From Candidatus Melainabacteria bacterium (GTDB lineage Bacteria; Cyanobacteriota; Vampirovibrionia; Obscuribacterales; Obscuribacteraceae), in contig JACMKL010000692.1 in assembly GCA_014380105.1 (NCBI GenBank), forward strand, positions 1 through 5,535: a stretch of DNA of 5,535 bases, read 5' to 3'. Positions 1 through 5,363 of the stretch are shown piece by piece (the stretch's first letter is position 1; every line of letters begins with the position of its first letter). The notes under the pieces are model-generated. The model was not told where the DNA came from, ran no database searches, and saw only the letters and a program-made list of their open reading frames with translations. The position numbers and the translations under genes are program-made.

Positions 1-1001
1 ACGTGCAACCACACAGTGGTGCGCAAGCCAACATGGCTGTCTTCTTCGCTATGCTAAAGCCCGGCGACACCATCATGGGCATGGCCCTCGATCAAGGTGG
101 TCACTTGACCCATGGTTCGCCCGTCAACTTTTCAGGAAAGTGGTTCGACAACCATAGCTATGGTGTCAATCCGGAAACTGGTCGAATCGATTACGACAAT
201 GTTCTCGAACTCGCCAAAAAAGTAAAACCAAAAATGATCATCTGTGGCGCCAGTAACTATCCTCGCATCATCGATTTTGAACGTTTCAGAAAAATCGCTG
301 ACGAAGTAGGCGCGCTTTTATTGGCAGACGTTGCCCATATTGCCGGTTTGATTGTGGCTGGTTTGCATCCTAATGCATTTCCTCACGCACACTTCGTCAC
401 CACCACCACACATAAGACTCTGCGTGGACCGCGCGGTGGTGTCGCGATGTGTCAGGAAGAATATGCCAAGGAAATCGACAAAGCTGTCTTCCCTGGTCTC
501 CAGGGCGGTCCTCTTGAACATGTGATTGCAGCCAAAGCTGTCGCATTCCAGGAAGCATTGCAGCCAGAATTCAAGACATATCAGAAGCGCATCGTGGACA
601 ACGCTCGCACGCTTGCCGAAACTTTGATTTCGGAAGGCTTGGACATAGTTTCGGGTGGAACTGACAATCATTTGATGACCGTTGATTTACGTCCCATCAA
701 AATGACCGGCAAGAAAGCTTGCGCCATCCTTGAAACCGTAAACATCACAACAAACAAAAACGCCGTCCCTAATGATCCTGAAAAACCGATGGTTACAAGC
801 GGTATCAGAATCGGCACACCAGCTGTCACCACGCGCGGACTCGAAGTTGCCGACATGAAAGTGGTCGGACGCTTGATTGCCGAAAAACTGCGCAACCCAG
901 ACGATGCAGCCGTGCATGAAAGTGTCACGAAGGAAGTCGCCACACTTTGCGACCGGTATCCTCTCTATAAAGTTGAAGAACAACTGGTAAAAGTTAAGTG
1001 A
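1..1001 (+). CDS. glyA: Serine hydroxymethyltransferase, 3' part (5' end outside window)
   Basis: This PLP enzyme interconverts serine plus tetrahydrofolate with glycine plus 5,10-methylene-tetrahydrofolate in the cytoplasm, supplying glycine and one-carbon units. The visible 332 residues (numbered from the codon at base 3) match the GlyA family almost throughout. QPHSGAQAN opens the window, followed by GGHLTHGSPVNFSGK (residues 32-46) and the active-site block TTTTHKTLRGPRGG (133-146), in which Lys138 is the expected PLP Schiff-base lysine. FPGLQGGP (163-170), SGGTDNH (217-223), NKNAVPNDP (251-259) and TSGIRIGTPAVTTRG (265-279) follow. The GTG at base 3 is an internal Val codon, not a start: the family reads N-V-Q-P-H-S-G here, and about 85 N-terminal residues lie upstream of the window. 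The C-terminus looks intact. The TGA stop overlaps the GTG start of the next gene. Identification is secure. Confidence 0.97.
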   Translation, partial: VQPHSGAQANMAVFFAMLKPGDTIMGMALDQGGHLTHGSPVNFSGKWFDNHSYGVNPETGRIDYDNVLELAKKVKPKMIICGASNYPRIIDFERFRKIADEVGALLLADVAHIAGLIVAGLHPNAFPHAHFVTTTTHKTLRGPRGGVAMCQEEYAKEIDKAVFPGLQGGPLEHVIAAKAVAFQEALQPEFKTYQKRIVDNARTLAETLISEGLDIVSGGTDNHLMTVDLRPIKMTGKKACAILETVNITTNKNAVPNDPEKPMVTSGIRIGTPAVTTRGLEVADMKVVGRLIAEKLRNPDDAAVHESVTKEVATLCDRYPLYKVEEQLVKVK

Positions 1002-2386
1002 CGTCAGAGAAAAAAATCGCTGATAAACCAAACTCGCCGAAATCGTCGGGTTACGGAATCTTGATTTGCCAATTGCTGGTATTTCTGACCGGCGTTGGTT
1101 GGGCACTATTTTATTCAGTCAATAAACTGGACGAAACACATGTGCCCGGCTTTTTAATTTCACTTGCTGTCGCCTGGTGGCTCACTCCTGAAATCAGACA
1201 ACGCGCGCTCAATCTCGGATTGGTTGATAAACCAGGCGAGGACAGACGCATTCATAAAGTGGCGGTGCCGCGTCTTGGTGGCGTTGGCATTTATATGAGT
1301 TTCATTTTGACGATGACAGCCTTAGCGGCCATTACCGGCAGATTTCCGCAGGACGCCAGATCTGTGGAAGGTGGGCTCGGTATCGCCGTTGGCGGCACCC
1401 TCATCTTCGTTCTTGGCTTAATCGACGATCTGGAATCGCTGCCCGCAAAAGTCAAATTACTTGTCCAGATTTTGGCAGCAACCGCCGCGTATTCATTAGG
1501 TGTTCGCATTCGCTCGATTCCGATTCCAAACAATATGGATATCGATCTCGGCTTCATTCATCTGGTTGGTGGCATGCCGATCGAGCTGGGGCTCCTGAGT
1601 TGGCCGATTACAATTTTATGGTTAGTCGGCGTTGCCAATGCCGTCAATTTGATTGATGGAATGGACGGTTTGGCTGCCGGCGTGTCATTAATTTCTGCAC
1701 TGACAATCTGGTCAGTGTCACTCGCTCCAAGTATTGATAAGCCATACGCTGGCTTGATGGCTGCCGTTCTGGCGGGCGCTCTTCTTGGATTTTTACGTTG
1801 GAATTTCAACCCAGCTAGAATTTTTCTCGGTGACTCGGGCGCCTATCTGGTTGGATTTATTCTTGCAGCCATCTCGATCACAGGTGTGATTAAAGGTGCT
1901 GCTGCGGCAACCGTGATCGTTCCAACCGCACTCCTCGTCTTACTGATTCTCTTCTTCCCACTTCTGGATACAACCTGGGCAATTGTTCGTCGCGCAGCCA
2001 AAGGCAAATCTGTTTTTGAACCTGACGCACAGCATATTCACCACCGCCTTCTCAAAGCCGGACTTTCGCAGAAAAACACTGCCTATCTGATTTATTCAGT
2101 CTCTGCGCTTCTCGGACTGCTCGCCACATTCTTCGTCGGTCAACAAATTTACTTCTTGCAGCTCGGCGGCAGTGTTCTTTGTATGGCACTTTTCTTTGCC
2201 CTCGTCCTTAACCGCAGTCGAAATAAAAGGAAGATGACTTCCAACGAAGTTTATGGTCAAAACGATTCAGATGACGCACCTCCTGCCGCATCCTCCGCCC
2301 CTCTGGCACCGCCGCCAACACCGCCAACACCGCCAACACCACCAACTCCGCTGCCGCCATTGCCATCAGGTGAACCGGCGCAGTGA
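998..2386 (+). CDS. WecA/TagO-family polyprenyl-phosphate sugar-1-phosphate transferase with Pro-rich tail
   Basis: This is an integral membrane enzyme of the MraY/WecA superfamily. Members transfer a UDP-sugar phosphate (usually GlcNAc-1-P) to undecaprenyl phosphate, starting O-antigen, teichoic acid, enterobacterial common antigen or similar surface glycans. The family motifs appear in order: DKPGEDRRIHKVAVPRLGG (residues 77-95), the Asp pair LIDDLES (141-147), NAVNLIDGMDG (214-224), FLGDSGAYLVG (276-286, Asp279) and HIHHRLL (346-352). The HIHHR form and the PRLGG block point to WecA/TagO rather than MraY. About ten hydrophobic segments span residues 20-405. A hydrophilic segment begins near 406, and residues 427-460 are Pro/Ala/Thr-rich, an unusual addition for the family. 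The GTG start at 998 overlaps the glyA stop as GTGA with only a weak SD, so translation is probably coupled to glyA. The exact sugar donor cannot be read from sequence. Confidence 0.93.
   Translation: MTSEKKIADKPNSPKSSGYGILICQLLVFLTGVGWALFYSVNKLDETHVPGFLISLAVAWWLTPEIRQRALNLGLVDKPGEDRRIHKVAVPRLGGVGIYMSFILTMTALAAITGRFPQDARSVEGGLGIAVGGTLIFVLGLIDDLESLPAKVKLLVQILAATAAYSLGVRIRSIPIPNNMDIDLGFIHLVGGMPIELGLLSWPITILWLVGVANAVNLIDGMDGLAAGVSLISALTIWSVSLAPSIDKPYAGLMAAVLAGALLGFLRWNFNPARIFLGDSGAYLVGFILAAISITGVIKGAAAATVIVPTALLVLLILFFPLLDTTWAIVRRAAKGKSVFEPDAQHIHHRLLKAGLSQKNTAYLIYSVSALLGLLATFFVGQQIYFLQLGGSVLCMALFFALVLNRSRNKRKMTSNEVYGQNDSDDAPPAASSAPLAPPPTPPTPPTPPTPLPPLPSGEPAQ
2312..2347 (+). repeat. 9-bp in-frame tandem repeat encoding Pro-Pro-Thr
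   Basis: The unit CCGCCAACA occurs three times perfectly (2312-2320, 2321-2329, 2330-2338), followed by a degenerate fourth copy, CCACCAACT (2339-2347). It lies in frame within the C-terminal tail of the sugar transferase and encodes PPT units at residues 439-450. Such a perfect nucleotide repeat suggests recent expansion by replication slippage. Because the unit is a multiple of three, copy-number change alters tail length without breaking the frame. Confidence 0.9.
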
Positions 2387-2505
2387 AACACCTGACGTCG
2401 CGCTCAATTTTATTTTTCCGCTGCCACTACTCGCGATGCTCAATTTCTTCTTTTTTGTTTTAAAGAAACTGCCAGAGGCCGGACAACAACCATTTCAGGT
2501 TATCG

Positions 2506-2618
2506 CCGACCGGCAGGTGTGCCTCAGGGCCATACTTTTTGGCTACGAATCAAGTTCAACCGCGCACCGCAGTGCACCGCATTACTTGATTCGTGATACG
2601 CCGTTGAACAATCGTCGG
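2506..2618 (+). repeat. Cluster of inverted repeats; possible structured RNA with pseudoknot
   Basis: The clearest element is a perfect 11-bp inverted repeat, ACGAATCAAGT (2545-2555) with ACTTGATTCGT (2584-2594), enclosing 28 nt. Within that loop GCAC-CGCA-GTGC (2564-2575) can form a small inner hairpin, and GCACCGC occurs twice (2564-2570, 2574-2580). Loop bases TCAAC (2556-2560) are complementary to GTTGA (2603-2607), just past the stem, which would give an H-type pseudoknot. The full complementarity is GTTCAAC/GTTGAAC (2554-2560, 2603-2609). CCGAC (2506-2510) can pair with GTCGG (2614-2618) to close the region. Between them GGCA/TGCC (2512-2523) and GCCA/TGGC (2529-2543) can form small hairpins. 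The strand is assumed from the flanking genes. It matches no RNA family I recognise; a protein-binding dyad or chance pairing of the shorter stems remains possible. Confidence 0.45.
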
Positions 2619-2751
2619 TTGGTTTTGCCAACATCGTCTGCTAAACGAGGTATTTTGTATTTGTCGAAGGGCGTCTCGTTCGTTTCAGTGCCTTCTTAAT
2701 TGCTAATGTACCAAAAGCAATTACATATCTTGACATCTTTTATTCTTCCGT

Positions 2752-2756
2752 AAGGA
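2752..2756 (+). promoter_or_regulatory. Ribosome binding site of crcB
   Basis: AAGGA lies 8 nt upstream of the ATG at 2765 and supports that start. The first residues of the protein, with the GAGLGG motif starting at residue 9, also fit the family's usual N-terminus. Confidence 0.75.
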
Positions 2757-2764
2757 TTTGAAGA

Positions 2765-3145
2765 ATGGGTTACCTGTATATTTTCCTCGGAGCTGGTCTG
2801 GGCGGTGTTTTGCGGTTTGCACTTAGCTCTCTGGTCACCGTTGCCGTTAACGGTACAGCTTTTCCGTTGGGAACCTTTGTCGTCAATATGGTTGGCTGCT
2901 TGACAATAGGGTATCTTGGCAAGCTTGCCGAAACCCAAAGTTTTCTTCAGGGTGATGGACGCCTTTTTATTTTCGTTGGCCTACTGGGAGGGTTCACGAC
3001 ATTCTCCAGCTACGGAATTGAGACGTTTCAGCTTATTCGAGACGGCGAAATAGTTTCCGCAATTGTAAATGCGGTCGGTCAGGTCGTATTAGGTTTGACA
3101 CTTGTTTGGCTTGGATTCTTAGCTGCCAAAACATTGCACGGCTAG
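2765..3145 (+). CDS. crcB: Fluoride ion channel CrcB/Fluc
   Basis: This is a small membrane protein that forms antiparallel dual-topology dimers and lets fluoride leave the cytoplasm passively, protecting against fluoride toxicity. At 126 residues it has the normal family length. Four hydrophobic segments are visible, roughly residues 2-26, 33-55, 66-88 and 96-122. Signature motifs are GAGLGGVLRF (9-18, Arg17), GTFVVNMVGC (36-45, with the conserved pore Asn41) and GLLGGFTTFSSYGIET (72-87). The last contains the central TTFS segment associated with sodium coordination and the phenylalanine box. By alignment in my head, Phe80 is the first box residue, while Tyr83 sits where most homologues have the second Phe. 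Only one copy is present, consistent with a homodimer unless a second gene lies elsewhere. No fluoride riboswitch is recognisable upstream. The gene converges on the minus-strand gene with a 35-bp gap. Confidence 0.95.
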   Translation: MGYLYIFLGAGLGGVLRFALSSLVTVAVNGTAFPLGTFVVNMVGCLTIGYLGKLAETQSFLQGDGRLFIFVGLLGGFTTFSSYGIETFQLIRDGEIVSAIVNAVGQVVLGLTLVWLGFLAAKTLHG

Positions 3146-3152
3146 TTAGCCG
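3139..3152. repeat. Inverted repeat over the crcB stop codon; weak terminator candidate
   Basis: CGGCT-AGTT-AGCCG forms a compact 5-bp stem (CGGCTA/TAGCCG, 6 bp if the loop is two bases). It spans the TAG stop of crcB and lies in the short convergent gap. It is followed by ATTTCAAAATGTTTC rather than a clean T-run, so if it terminates transcription it is weak. For the opposite strand, a run of seven T lies just past the stop of the minus-strand gene (3172-3178) but without a strong stem before it. Confidence 0.35.
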
Positions 3153-3180
3153 ATTTCAAAATGTTTCTTGCAAAAAAATC

Positions 3181-3480
3181 CTAAACGATTTCCCATTCAT
3201 CTGTGGGAGGAAGTCCGCGTGCGATTCTTTCTTCCATGTTTTTTTGCGCTTCCAATTCTTTGAATCGCGCATCTTGCTTGTCTTCGGTTTCTTTCTGGTC
3301 GATAGTCTTTTTCTCGCGCTGTTTTGCAACGGCCATGTCCATCATGCGCTGGCGCTCTTGATTTTTTCTCTCGCGCTGGCGTTCGCGCTCTTCTTGCGCT
3401 CTTCGCTCTGCGCGTTCGGCGTCAGTTCGTTTATTGGCTTCTATTTCACGTTCTTTGCGCTTTTTCTCAACGTCACTCAT
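3181..3480 (-). CDS. Highly charged helical protein of unknown function (99 aa)
   Basis: I do not recognise this protein. The ATG at 3480 is preferred because GAGG lies 8 nt upstream of it; the frame stays open further upstream (ATG at 3510, TTG at 3525) but those starts have no SD. Residues 1-88 are dominated by Glu, Lys, Arg, Asp and Gln: by my count 52 of 88 are charged, with no Pro or Gly, predicting one long helix, either a coiled coil or an ER/K-type single alpha helix. The stretch 22-45 alternates Glu and Arg almost without interruption. There is one uncharged patch, MMDMAVA (46-52). The helix ends at GLPP (89-92), followed by a short acidic tail, TDEWEIV. No signal peptide or membrane segment is seen. 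It lies 132 bp downstream of the malic enzyme on the same strand, with no clear terminator between, so co-transcription is possible. A GC-rich coding frame with a good SD and a clean stop argues for a real gene. Confidence 0.65.
   Translation of the reverse strand: MSDVEKKRKEREIEANKRTDAERAERRAQEERERQRERKNQERQRMMDMAVAKQREKKTIDQKETEDKQDARFKELEAQKNMEERIARGLPPTDEWEIV
3352..3403. repeat. Short repeats inside the charged-protein gene
   Basis: GCGCTCTT occurs three times (3352-3359, 3385-3392, 3396-3403) and GCGCTGGCG twice (3346-3354, 3373-3381). Read on the minus strand they encode recurring Gln-Glu-Arg and Gln-Arg steps of the charged helix (residues about 26-45). They look like local duplications or biased codon use in a low-complexity helix rather than a separate element. 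Confidence 0.6.
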
Positions 3481-3519
3481 CACAGATGCCTCACGTAAAA
3501 TTGCCCACATTGCTGGTTG

Positions 3520-3536
3520 CGGCAAGCCTGTTGCCG
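3520..3536. repeat. Perfect 6-bp hairpin between malic enzyme and charged-protein gene
   Basis: CGGCAA (3520-3525), loop GCCTG, TTGCCG (3531-3536). On the minus strand it falls in the 132-bp spacer, about 77 nt past the malic enzyme stop and 40 nt before the next start. No T-run follows in either direction, so it is not a canonical intrinsic terminator. It could act as an intercistronic mRNA stabiliser or processing site, or be chance. Confidence 0.4.
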
Positions 3537-3612
3537 ACTCAGGGTTTCTCCCACGCCCGTCAAGAGACAGCGAGATGCCCTCACTTATGATTTTACCGCC
3601 CTTTTGCGTCCT

Positions 3613-5118
3613 TTAAACTTCGATATCGCCTTCAGGGATAGGAATCAAGCTCTGTTTGTATTTTCTCGATACGCCAGTCTTGTTAGCAGCTTCGACGACT
3701 GCTTTGGAAACTGCTGGCACGATCGCCGTGTTGAAGACGCCAGGGATGATGTAGTCTTCGTGCAATTCTTCGTCTTTGATGACGGAAGCAATCGCTTCTG
3801 CAGCCGCTAACTTCATCTCTTCGTTGATGTCTGTTGCGTGGCAATCAAGTGCACCTCTAAAGATGCCAGGGAAGCACAGGACGTTATTGATTTGATTTGG
3901 ATAGTCAGAGCGTCCGGTAGCCATAATACGAACGTGCGGCAAGGCTTCTTCCGGCATAATTTCCGGAGTTGGATTTGCCATAGCAAATACGATTGCATCT
4001 TTCGCCATTTGTTTGATGTCGTCGACTTTGACGGTACCTGGTCCGGATAGTCCCAGAAACAGATCTGCGCCCTTCATTGCTTCGTTCAATGAGCCTTTCA
4101 AGACGTCCGGATTGGTGTGTTCTGCAAACCACTCTTTCATGGAATTCATATTTTCGGCGCGACCTTTGTAGATTGCCCCCGATGTGTCGAATCCGATGAT
4201 GTTCTTAACGCCAGCGGCCATCAAGATTTTGGAACAAGCAACGCCGGCGGCACCAACGCCACTAACAATAACTTTCAGGTTTTCCATTTTCTTGTTGACT
4301 ATTTTCAAGGCATTGATTAGAGCCGCCAAAACGACAACAGCGGTGCCGTGTTGATCATCGTGAAATACAGGTATATTCAGCTCTTTCTTCAAACGTGCTT
4401 CAATTTCGAAACATCGTGGCGCCGAAATATCTTCCAAATTGATGCCACCAAATCCGGGGGCAATATTTTTAACGGTGCGAATAATTTCTTCTGTATCTTG
4501 CGTGGCGAGACAAATCGGATACGCATCGATTTTGCCGAATTCTTTGAAGAGCATTGCTTTGCCTTCCATGACAGGCATTGCCGCTTCTGGTCCGATGTTG
4601 CCCAATCCCAGTACCGCGGTACCGTCACTGACAACAGCTACAGAGTTACGTTTGATTGTTAATTTGTGAGCATTCTCAACATCATTAGCGATCGCCATGC
4701 AAACTCTGGCTACGCCCGGTGTGTAAGCCATCGACAAATCATCTCTGGTCGTCAACGGCACTTTGTTGGCGATGCGTATTTTCCCGCCCAAATGCATTAG
4801 AAATGTGCGATCCGAAACATTGATTACCGTAATGCCATCAAGAGCGTTGAGCGCTTTAACAAGAGTTTCGCCGTGTTCGGAATCACGCACATTGACAGTT
4901 ATGTCGCGAATGATATGACCCTTTTCAAAACCTTGAATATCGATAGCTCCAATGTCGCCACCAACTTCGCCTATCAAGGAAGTGATCTTGCCAAGCATGC
5001 CAGGACGATTATTGATCTTCAGTCTGAGAGTCAAGCTGTAACTGGCGCTAGGCTGTGCAAGTGAGGAATTATCTTTTTTATTTTCTTTCATTTCGGTCGG
5101 TGTCTTTGTGGAGGTCAT
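3613..5118 (-). CDS. Malic enzyme (malate dehydrogenase, oxaloacetate-decarboxylating), N-terminal ACT domain
   Basis: This enzyme oxidatively decarboxylates malate to pyruvate and CO2 with reduction of NAD(P), a link between C4 acids and pyruvate in the cytoplasm. The 501 residues contain a hydrophilic lead (1-25), an ACT domain (about 26-105, with INNRPGMLGKITSLIGEVGG at 36-54), then the malic N-domain and NAD-binding domain. Visible active-site elements are AYTPGVA (Tyr132), EGKAMLFKEFG (Lys187), the metal ligands in INLEDIS (Glu229, Asp230) and FHDDQHGTA (Asp254, Asp255). The Rossmann loop SGVGAAGVA lies at 286-294, and SDYPNQINN at 404-412. Asp311 after the second strand (GFDTSG) favours NAD over NADP, an inference. 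ACT domains bind amino acids or other small ligands in related proteins, so allosteric control is likely, ligand unknown. The start at 5118 has only a weak SD; Met10 (5091) is possible and would keep every domain. It is transcribed divergently from the Tat-signal unit. Confidence 0.95.
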   Translation of the reverse strand: MTSTKTPTEMKENKKDNSSLAQPSASYSLTLRLKINNRPGMLGKITSLIGEVGGDIGAIDIQGFEKGHIIRDITVNVRDSEHGETLVKALNALDGITVINVSDRTFLMHLGGKIRIANKVPLTTRDDLSMAYTPGVARVCMAIANDVENAHKLTIKRNSVAVVSDGTAVLGLGNIGPEAAMPVMEGKAMLFKEFGKIDAYPICLATQDTEEIIRTVKNIAPGFGGINLEDISAPRCFEIEARLKKELNIPVFHDDQHGTAVVVLAALINALKIVNKKMENLKVIVSGVGAAGVACSKILMAAGVKNIIGFDTSGAIYKGRAENMNSMKEWFAEHTNPDVLKGSLNEAMKGADLFLGLSGPGTVKVDDIKQMAKDAIVFAMANPTPEIMPEEALPHVRIMATGRSDYPNQINNVLCFPGIFRGALDCHATDINEEMKLAAAEAIASVIKDEELHEDYIIPGVFNTAIVPAVSKAVVEAANKTGVSRKYKQSLIPIPEGDIEV

Positions 5119-5309
5119 TGTTATGTTTGCTCTTTGGTCTGAACCCGCAATAGTGTATCCATTTCTGCGGCTTCCAAGAAATATTAATCTGAAGCCGATG
5201 TGTTAAGCTGAAACGTCCTGTAAGGGTAGCGCTTTTGTTGATGGAGAGCGCTTCTTGAAAGCAGCATTTAAGCTAAATTCGATGCTGAATTAATACAGGA
5301 GGTTCATTT
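5119..5309. promoter_or_regulatory. Divergent intergenic region with short dyads
   Basis: This stretch must hold the start signals of the malic enzyme (leftward) and of the leader ORF/Tat unit (rightward). Visible structure includes the self-complementary hexamer AGCGCT twice (5228-5233, 5247-5252; AGCGCTT as a direct repeat), which can form a stem with a 13-nt loop. A dyad CAGCAT/ATGCTG (5262-5267, 5282-5287) encloses a nested ATTTA-AGC-TAAAT (5266-5278). The heptamer TTAAGCT recurs at 5203-5209 and 5268-5274. TTGAAA (5255-5260) is a possible rightward -35 but no good -10 sits at the right distance. On the minus strand TAATAT (5183-5188) and TACACT (5154-5159) are -10-like without convincing -35 partners. 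Promoter positions are therefore not assigned. Confidence 0.5.
5297..5303 (+). promoter_or_regulatory. Very strong ribosome binding site of the leader ORF
   Basis: AGGAGGT is a near-perfect anti-16S match placed 6-7 nt before the ATG at 5310. It is the strongest SD in the window and decides that translation begins at the small ORF rather than at the Tat gene alone. Confidence 0.8.
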
Positions 5310-5363
5310 ATGCACCTTTGCGAGCGTGCAAACGAAAAATCAGTTATCAACAGGGAGCTGTAA
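5310..5363 (+). CDS. 17-codon leader ORF overlapping the Tat gene
   Basis: The ORF encodes MHLCERANEKSVINREL and ends in TAA at 5361-5363, whose last A is the first base of the next ATG (TAATG). A textbook SD precedes it and the next gene's SD (AGGGAG) lies inside its last codons. This arrangement is typical of translational coupling: a ribosome finishing the small ORF can restart on the downstream gene. The peptide is hydrophilic, has a single Cys at position 4, and shows no codon run of one amino acid as classic attenuator peptides do. It could be a regulatory leader peptide, a pure coupling device, or a real small protein. I recognise no family. Confidence that it is translated rests on the SD and the overlap only. 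Confidence 0.55.
   Translation: MHLCERANEKSVINREL
5352..5357 (+). promoter_or_regulatory. Ribosome binding site of the Tat-signal gene
   Basis: AGGGAG ends 5 nt before the ATG at 5363 and overlaps codons 15-16 of the leader ORF. It supports this start and gives the downstream gene its own, coupled initiation site. Confidence 0.7.

Larger units (their letters stand above)
2387..2764. other. 378-bp gap without a convincing gene; contains inverted repeats
   Basis: An open frame crosses the first 313 bp as an out-of-frame continuation of reading through the upstream proline tail. It has no SD-supported start and no recognisable protein, so I do not call it coding. A 9-bp direct repeat GCTCAATTT lies at 2402-2410 and 2438-2446 near T-rich stretches. 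From about 2506 to 2680 there are several inverted repeats (separate entry). No clean rho-independent terminator follows the sugar transferase, and I see no tRNA or recognisable riboswitch. The last 65 bp contain the crcB ribosome binding site. Confidence 0.6.

Noticed and set aside
3..5. GTG at base 3 as a start codon for glyA
   Set aside because: The codon aligns with an internal Val of the conserved N-V-Q-P-H-S-G segment; the gene simply enters from outside the window.
2545..2640. tRNA, tmRNA, RNase P, SRP or 6S RNA in the structured gap
   Set aside because: None of the conserved sequence blocks of these RNAs is present; a GTTCAA word resembles a T-loop but has no matching acceptor or anticodon arms.
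2253..2699. 148-codon plus-strand open frame running from the transferase tail through the gap
   Set aside because: Its first part is the proline-tail repeat read in another frame (His/Arg/Gln-rich), it has no SD before any ATG, including the one at 2436, and the rest resembles no protein.
2730..2756. TTGACA (2730-2735) with TAAGGA as a crcB promoter
   Set aside because: The spacer is only 15 bp, the supposed -10 overlaps the ribosome binding site, and transcription would start almost at the ATG. TTGACA alone is likely chance.
3106..3498. 130-codon plus-strand open frame opposite the charged-protein gene
   Set aside because: It overlaps the end of crcB and is rich in Phe/Leu/Ala only because it is the complement of Glu/Arg/Lys codons; no SD and no family resemblance.
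3481..3525. Longer N-terminus for the charged protein (TTG at 3525 or ATG at 3510)
   Set aside because: No SD precedes these starts, whereas the ATG at 3480 has GAGG at good spacing; the extra residues also differ in character from the charged helix.
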